This document shows, piece after piece, positions 7,520 to 11,101 of a DNA stretch of 11,101 nucleotides. Origin of the DNA: an uncultured Solobacterium sp. (lineage in GTDB: Bacteria > Bacillota_I > Bacilli_A > Erysipelotrichales > Erysipelotrichaceae); assembly GCA_900554555.1 (NCBI GenBank), contig USIC01000007.1:1-11101 (forward strand), written 5' to 3'. Position numbers and translations under genes: made by a program. The notes beneath the pieces are model-generated. The model searched no databases. It was not told where the DNA came from and saw nothing but the letters and a program-made list of their open reading frames with translations. Within the stretch, counting starts at the first letter, position 1. Each line of letters starts with the position of its first letter.

Positions 7520-7537
7520 CAAATTTTATATCTGCTT

Positions 7538-7546
7538 TGTTATATT
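7538..7546 (+). promoter_or_regulatory. Extended -10 promoter of the redox operon
   Basis: TGTTATATT (TG at 7538-7539, TATATT at 7541-7546) is an extended -10 element with no recognisable -35 at normal spacing (CACAAA at 17 bases). Transcription would start near 7553, about 36 bases before the first gene. TTAACA within the palindrome resembles a -35 but is 21 bases away, too far. Confidence 0.5.
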
Positions 7547-7572
7547 TTTCACGTCAGATAGAAAATGAGTGT

Positions 7573-7580
7573 AAAGGAGG
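7573..7580 (+). promoter_or_regulatory. Ribosome binding site that fixes the microprotein start
   Basis: AAAGGAGG, a near-perfect Shine-Dalgarno sequence, ends 8 bases before the ATG at 7589. This excludes the upstream in-frame ATG at 7565, which the site lies behind, and the out-of-frame ATG at 7584, which is only 3 bases away and opens just five codons. Confidence 0.85.
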
Positions 7581-7588
7581 ACAATGCA

Positions 7589-7753
7589 ATGGATTTTATA
7601 AATAAATATCCTACACAATTTAGAATTGCTACACAGGCATTTCTAATAGTACTAGCAATTGTATTTATTTGTGTTGGCGCTTCTCGTGGAGAAGTTGAAA
7701 GTGTATTCGGCAAAGCAATTCGTCTTTGTTTGGAGTGTGTAGGAATTGGATAG
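7589..7753 (+). CDS. CD1871A-type CXXC membrane microprotein
   Basis: A 54-residue protein: a short polar N-terminus, one membrane segment (about 13-31), then a segment beginning SRGEVESVFGKA and ending in CLECVGIG at the very C-terminus (CxxC at 47-50). I recognise the RGEVE...CLECxGIG pattern as the small family that databases call CD1871A-family CXXC motif-containing protein, which occurs beside membrane 4Fe-4S proteins; as far as I know its biochemical role is not established. Here it is first in the operon, and its stop is 2 bases before the polyferredoxin ATG. A role as thiol carrier, metal chaperone or assembly subunit for the polyferredoxin is inference. Charges on both sides of the membrane segment leave the topology undecided. 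Confidence 0.85.
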   Translation: MDFINKYPTQFRIATQAFLIVLAIVFICVGASRGEVESVFGKAIRLCLECVGIG

Positions 7754-7755
7754 TT

Positions 7756-8673
7756 ATGACATCAGCTAAATCAAGAGCGTTTCTAAAATTCCTGAAGAGA
7801 CGAAATACAATTCAGATGTTTGCGACATTCCTAACAAACATGCATATCCCTAACTTTTTCAAAGGTGTTCTCTATAATGGAAAAATTAAGCAGGTATGTG
7901 TACCAGGTTTAAACTGTTATTCATGTCCAGCTGCTACAGGAGCGTGCCCAGTAGGCTCCTTCCAAGCGGTTGTCGGTTCATCCAAGTATAACTTCTCCTA
8001 TTACATCAGTGGAATTCTAATTTTCTTTGGTGTGATGATTGGAAGGTTGATCTGTGGATTCATGTGCCCATTTGGTTGGTATCAAGATTTATTACATAAG
8101 ATTCCAACAAAGAAGTTTAGTACGAAGAAATTAAGATTCTTAACATATACAAAGTTTATTATTCTCGCTGTAGCAGTTATATTACTTCCAATCATTATGA
8201 CAAATAAAGCAGGTATTGCATTACCATACTTCTGCAAATACATTTGTCCACAAGGTATCTTGGAAGGTGGTATTCCACTCTCTATCGTAGATAAAAACAT
8301 TCGTGCAACATTAGGTACATTATTTACTTGGAAGTTCACAATTCTCATCACGATTACAACATTATCAATATTTGTATATCGTCCATTCTGCAAATGGATT
8401 TGTCCACTTGGAGCATTCTATGCATTATTCAACAAGATTGCAATCTTCAACTACAACGTAGATAAAAACAAGTGTGTATCCTGTGGTAAGTGTGCAAGAG
8501 TTTGTAAGATGGATGTCGATATTACAAAGAATACTGGTGAATTGGAATGTATCCGTTGTGGAGAATGCATTACTGCATGTCCAACCAAAGCTATCAGTAC
8601 TTACTTAGCAATTAAGAAAAAGAGTGACGCTAAGAATTCAAAAGTAGCAAATAAGAATTTACAAAAGGCATAA
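7756..8673 (+). CDS. Membrane polyferredoxin, NapH/YccM-like 4Fe-4S protein
   Basis: A 305-residue membrane iron-sulfur protein. Its 18 cysteines all fall in motifs: an N-terminal set C48, C54, C57, C64 (ending CP), three CxxxCP pairs next to membrane segments (C100/C104, C160/C164, C212/C216), and two ferredoxin 4Fe-4S sites, CVSCGKCARVC (240-250) and CIRCGECITACP (265-276). Membrane segments lie at about 82-100, 133-150 and 193-210. This layout matches the NapH/YccM/CcoG-like group, which moves electrons between cytosolic donors and membrane or exported partners. The ATG at 7756 is preferred over an in-frame TTG at 7726 that would lie inside the preceding gene; the ribosome site is weak (AGGAATTGGA), so translation is probably coupled to the microprotein. 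The Lys-rich C-terminus suggests the ferredoxin domain is cytosolic. The electron acceptor is inferred to be the next gene's product. Confidence 0.9.
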   Translation: MTSAKSRAFLKFLKRRNTIQMFATFLTNMHIPNFFKGVLYNGKIKQVCVPGLNCYSCPAATGACPVGSFQAVVGSSKYNFSYYISGILIFFGVMIGRLICGFMCPFGWYQDLLHKIPTKKFSTKKLRFLTYTKFIILAVAVILLPIIMTNKAGIALPYFCKYICPQGILEGGIPLSIVDKNIRATLGTLFTWKFTILITITTLSIFVYRPFCKWICPLGAFYALFNKIAIFNYNVDKNKCVSCGKCARVCKMDVDITKNTGELECIRCGECITACPTKAISTYLAIKKKSDAKNSKVANKNLQKA

Positions 8674-8694
8674 AACAGAAAGAGGAAAAAGAAA

Positions 8695-9582
8695 ATGAAT
8701 TTGTTCAAGAGATTTACCCTAGTTGGTGTAGCAGCAGTTATGGCAGTTACATTAGCAGCATGCAACAACAAGAAAGAAGACAAAGCAACGACAACAACAT
8801 CTACAACAACTGAAACAGCTAATGTAGAAGCTTTCCCTAAGTTTAAAGGTAAGGACTTCGATGGTAAGGATGTAGATGAATCCTTATTCAGCAAGAATGA
8901 AGTAACACTTGTAAACTTCTGGTTCAATGGATGTGCAGCATGTGTAAATGAAATGCCAGCACTTGAAAAGTTTAATAAGAAGTTAAAGGAACATGGTGCA
9001 GAAATCGTTGGTGTTAACGTAGAAGCAACAGATGAAGCTACATTAAAAGATGCAAAGGATATCTTATCTAAACAGGGTGCTACATATAGAAATATCGTCA
9101 TCAAAGATGGCGATGATGCGAAGGCTTACTTGGCTAAGATCTTCAGCTTCCCAACAACAGTAATGGTTAATAAGAAGGGTAACATCATTGGTGACCCAAT
9201 CGTTGGTAACTTAGAAGATGAAAAGAAACAAGAAGAAATCATCAAGATGATTGAAGAAGTAAAGTCTGGTAGTGAAGTTACAACAACAGTTACACAAGGA
9301 CAGGCTGCAGGTGCAAATGATGAATTAACAGATCTTTATGCAAAAGAAAGCGAAGTATTCGGCAAGCATCAAGACTTATGGAATAAGGTATTCGCAACAA
9401 TGTCAAAAGATCAGATTGAACAGACACAGAATCTACCTTATGACGAAGTATTAAAGTCACAAGTAGAAGCAAACAAGGCTTCCTTCTCCGAAGAAGAATT
9501 AAAGACTCTCGAAGAAGATATCAAGACGATTTCTGAAATTGAAAAACAAATTGCAGAAGCAAGCGCAAAAGCTAGCAAATAA
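8695..9582 (+). CDS. TlpA-like thioredoxin lipoprotein with extra C-terminal domain
   Basis: A 295-residue exported lipoprotein. The signal peptide ends in lipobox LAAC (lipidated C23), then a Thr-rich linker (32-41). A TlpA/ResA-type thioredoxin fold spans about 45-190, with active site GCAAC (CxxC at 80-83) after NFWF, and the cis-proline P153 in FSFPTTV. A second short Thr/Gly linker (191-208) joins a charged, mostly helical C-terminal domain (209-295) that is not part of thioredoxin and that I cannot assign. The usual roles of such proteins are reducing disulfides or supporting methionine sulfoxide reduction or cytochrome maturation outside the membrane; no cytochrome or Msr gene is seen here. 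AGAGGAAAAAG precedes the ATG and the gene follows the polyferredoxin by 21 bases, so that protein is the likely reductant. Confidence 0.92.
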   Translation: MNLFKRFTLVGVAAVMAVTLAACNNKKEDKATTTTSTTTETANVEAFPKFKGKDFDGKDVDESLFSKNEVTLVNFWFNGCAACVNEMPALEKFNKKLKEHGAEIVGVNVEATDEATLKDAKDILSKQGATYRNIVIKDGDDAKAYLAKIFSFPTTVMVNKKGNIIGDPIVGNLEDEKKQEEIIKMIEEVKSGSEVTTTVTQGQAAGANDELTDLYAKESEVFGKHQDLWNKVFATMSKDQIEQTQNLPYDEVLKSQVEANKASFSEEELKTLEEDIKTISEIEKQIAEASAKASK

Positions 9583-9616
9583 CATTAACAATATATTGTG
9601 GTTTTCCCCATCTTTT

Positions 9617-9641
9617 CCCTGGGCATTTGTCCCAGGGTTTT
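9617..9641 (+). terminator. Intrinsic terminator of the redox operon
   Basis: CCCTGGG (9617-9623) and CCCAGGG (9631-9637) form a perfect GC-rich 7-base-pair stem with a 7-base loop, followed by TTTTATTAT. It closes the three-gene redox operon 34 bases after the last stop codon. Confidence 0.93.
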
Positions 9642-9656
9642 ATTATGTGGGGGTAG

Positions 9657-9665
9657 TGCTATAAT
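9657..9665 (+). promoter_or_regulatory. Extended -10 promoter of the lone lipoprotein gene
   Basis: TGCTATAAT (TG at 9657-9658, TATAAT at 9660-9665) is a perfect extended -10. No good -35 is available, because that position falls in the T-tract of the preceding terminator. Transcription would begin near 9672, giving a leader of about 60 bases, so the lipoprotein is a separate unit from the redox operon. Confidence 0.65.
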
Positions 9666-9733
9666 GTGATTACAGATAAACTCATAGGACTTTACGGATT
9701 TGTCAGTAAATGAAGAATCATTTGGAGGTGACT

Positions 9734-10405
9734 ATGAAAAAGACGATTCCGATAATATTAATTACATTATTTTCGTGTGTGCTAGCAGGTTGTTCTACTC
9801 GAAGACAAGTAAGTCAGGAAGTAACTTCGAGTAATGAAGTAACACAAGTTGAAGAAGAATCTGGGTATGCATACAAATTATCAGAACTACATGAAATTAA
9901 TCAGAATGATTTAGTATCTTCTGATACATCACAGTTTTATGATATGGAATGTAATCCGATTAATCCGAGTGAGTTGTCATTAAAACTTTATGAAAATTAC
10001 TTTATTGATGATCAACAAATTTCTCTTAACGAAGTAATACTATCACCAATCCATATTACGCCATCTTTTAGAGTAAAGAAGGGTGAAGTGATTACAATAT
10101 CTGGTACAGACTATACGACAAATCTTGAAAATGATAACGTTCAAATGCAGTCGTTATTGCAAAAGATAATTGGCTTCAACACCAAACTACAAATTTCTCT
10201 CGATCTAGAAAGAGTACAGTATGTACCAGTAAGTGATCGAATAATTACTTATTACTTTTATCCAATCTGTTATAAGGTAGAAACCTTCAGTAATAAAATG
10301 GGTGCTCCATCAGATACCTTCTATACATTAAAAGGTGGACATCAAGTGAATGGATTATTCTGTGATGGGATTTATGAAGTACGTACGGAAGAAGACATTC
10401 AATAG
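9734..10405 (+). CDS. Lipoprotein of unknown function
   Basis: A 223-residue exported lipoprotein that I do not recognise. The signal peptide MKKTIPIILITLF... ends in lipobox LAGC (lipidated C20). A Ser/Thr/Glu-rich linker (about 21-45) leads to a globular part with beta-strand-like alternation (about 80-215), including ISLNEV, VITISGTDYTT and a run of aromatic residues YYFYPICY (173-180). No catalytic motif is visible. Cysteines remain at 73, 179 and 210 in the exported part, enough for a disulfide that the neighbouring thioredoxin could act on, though this is speculation. GGAGGTG lies 3-5 bases before the ATG at 9734, so this start is preferred over the in-frame ATG at 9710, which has no ribosome site and would place the signal peptide internally. 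It is bounded by its own promoter and terminator. Confidence 0.85.
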   Translation: MKKTIPIILITLFSCVLAGCSTRRQVSQEVTSSNEVTQVEEESGYAYKLSELHEINQNDLVSSDTSQFYDMECNPINPSELSLKLYENYFIDDQQISLNEVILSPIHITPSFRVKKGEVITISGTDYTTNLENDNVQMQSLLQKIIGFNTKLQISLDLERVQYVPVSDRIITYYFYPICYKVETFSNKMGAPSDTFYTLKGGHQVNGLFCDGIYEVRTEEDIQ

Positions 10406-10437
10406 AGACATATTTTCATATGCACATTTTAAATGTA

Positions 10438-10477
10438 AAAAAGTAAGTATTTCCTGTTTGGGAGATACTTACTTTTT
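10438..10477. terminator. Long-stem intrinsic terminator after the lipoprotein gene
   Basis: The arms 10438-10454 and 10461-10477 pair over 17 positions with a single G-U pair (10451/10464) and a 6-base loop TGTTTG. The outer part is AAAAAGTAAGTAT/ATACTTACTTTTT. An A-tract on the left and a T-tract on the right let it stop transcription from either side; the lipoprotein gene on the plus strand is the nearest client. Confidence 0.88.
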
Positions 10478-10541
10478 GTTTGATGTTCAGCCGATTATTT
10501 TTTCTTCCTTGTGTACTCCTTTCCACTTTCTTAGACAAAGA

Positions 10542-10573
10542 AAAACAGTAAATCTTTTCTAATTTACTGTTTT
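10542..10573. terminator. Bidirectional terminator for the convergent minus-strand gene
   Basis: AAAACAGTAAAT (10542-10553) pairs perfectly with ATTTACTGTTTT (10562-10573) over 12 positions with an 8-base loop. On the minus strand the stem is followed by TCTTTG after the T-run, and it lies 46 bases past the stop of the gene ending at 10619. It also gives a weaker plus-strand signal, so the convergent pair is insulated twice. Confidence 0.8.
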
Positions 10574-10618
10574 ATGTTAGCTAATATCGAATTGTTAGTT
10601 TAGCAAGTTAAGAATATC

Positions 10619-11101
10619 CTACTTGCAATACTCTTTTATTTTACTGGCATATTCAGCCAAAAGATTCTCTGAATAAATTTTTTCGTTTTTTGAATTTCTG
10701 ACTTCCTTCCAAAGAATAGAAGCTACTTTTAATTTGTTCGAATAGTTGCGACTATTTTCGTCTGCACTAAAATCCTTTAAAAATTGATTCCATTGACAAA
10801 CTGAATTATCATACTTGGCATAATCTGATTTCCCATAATAAACTTTTAGCATATCTTGAATTGTAAAACTCAAATCATTTTCTCTTTTTGCTTTTCTCCA
10901 AACTGTTGCCATATCAGCAGTAAATTTAAATGGTGAGATACCTGTTAAAACAGTGAAATATTCTCTGAACTTTGCATTAAAAGAAAAACCACATTCAAGT
11001 AATGGTGTATCTAAAGTAATATTTTCCACTTGCTTCTTTTCATTTTTTATTGATGATTTTTTAATCAAATTGCCCTTAAAGTACTGCTCAATAATATAAT
11101 T
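10619..11101 (-). CDS. C-terminal part of a SAP-domain-type protein (5' end off window)
   Basis: The reading frame is open from the window edge to a TAG at 10619, giving 160 residues of a longer protein. The visible part begins NYIIEQYFKGN, which looks like the end of a SAP (DNA/RNA-binding helix-extension-helix) domain, then a Lys-rich link and a soluble region containing ITLDTPLLECGFSFN and FTIQDMLKVYYG. From memory this combination resembles small Firmicutes proteins annotated as SAP domain-containing; no catalytic motif is seen and the function is unknown. The TTG at 11066-11068 is probably an internal leucine rather than a start. The gene is convergent with the lipoprotein gene and more AT-rich than the housekeeping operon, which would fit an accessory gene. 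Confidence 0.65.
   Translation of the reverse strand, partial: NYIIEQYFKGNLIKKSSIKNEKKQVENITLDTPLLECGFSFNAKFREYFTVLTGISPFKFTADMATVWRKAKRENDLSFTIQDMLKVYYGKSDYAKYDNSVCQWNQFLKDFSADENSRNYSNKLKVASILWKEVRNSKNEKIYSENLLAEYASKIKEYCK

Noticed and set aside
7502..7520. Calling the palindrome a true Rex site
   Set aside because: The half-sites fit but the spacer is 5 rather than 4 bases and the right end is CAC rather than CAA, so it is kept only as a candidate operator.
7584..7601. A five-codon mini-ORF (ATG at 7584) overlapping the microprotein start
   Set aside because: Its ATG is only 3 bases from the ribosome site, while the microprotein ATG is at the ideal 8 bases; an attenuating role cannot be supported from sequence.
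8794..8819. ACA-rich run in the lipoprotein gene as a microsatellite repeat
   Set aside because: It simply encodes the Thr-rich linker after the lipobox, with mixed Thr codons and no regular repeat unit.
8601..9104. A 167-codon minus-strand open frame rich in Ser/Ala/Val
   Set aside because: It is antisense to the thioredoxin lipoprotein, whose Thr/Lys-rich codons keep the opposite strand open; it has no ribosome site or recognisable domain.
9588..9599. Palindrome ACAATATATTGT after the thioredoxin lipoprotein gene
   Set aside because: It is fully AT-weighted, lacks a loop and precedes a much better terminator; probably chance.
10350..10562. A 70-codon plus-strand open frame overlapping the end of the lipoprotein gene
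   Set aside because: It reads straight through the strong terminator hairpin at 10438-10477, so it is unlikely to be expressed.

Overview
The window comes from a low-GC Gram-positive bacterium (Firmicutes/Bacillota). The evidence is AT-rich DNA, strong GGAGG-type ribosome sites, intrinsic terminators, two lipobox lipoproteins, and a tmk-holB-ricT-rsmI cluster typical of Firmicutes. TGA is used as a stop (tmk, holB, ricT), so this is not a Mollicutes code. An Erysipelotrichia-like host is my guess from overall impression only.

Left part (about 130-5435, all minus strand): a compact housekeeping operon reading tmk -> holB -> ricT (yaaT) -> rsmI -> PrsW-type protease -> FHA protein. The first junctions overlap by 14, 17 and 4 bases, the next gap is 3 bases, and the last is 47. 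It ends in a clear terminator at 134-155. Its only good promoter is an extended -10 so close to the tmk ATG that the message would be leaderless. dTMP phosphorylation, the clamp-loader delta' subunit, the RNase Y specificity factor and 16S rRNA methylation are thus linked to two membrane/signalling proteins of unknown target.

Middle (5483-7410, minus): an OmpR-family response regulator and its histidine kinase, overlapping, with an extended -10 promoter at the 5' end and a terminator at the 3' end.

Right-centre (7503-9641, plus): divergent from the regulator is a three-gene redox operon. It encodes a 54-residue membrane microprotein ending in CLECVGIG (CD1871A-type), a NapH/YccM-like membrane polyferredoxin with 18 cysteines all in motifs, and a TlpA-like thioredoxin lipoprotein with an extra C-terminal domain. 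No CcdA/DsbD is present here. The gene set suggests that electrons from cytosolic ferredoxin cross the membrane through iron-sulfur clusters to reduce thiols on the outer face. A perfect inverted repeat lies upstream of its promoter. This is the most interesting part of the window.

Right end: a lone unknown lipoprotein with its own promoter and a very long-stemmed terminator, then a convergent gene on the minus strand that runs off the window edge and looks like the C-terminal part of a SAP-domain-type protein. No RNA gene, CRISPR array, insertion sequence or prophage structure was seen. No gene-free stretch exceeds 300 bases; the longest is the divergent region 7323-7588.
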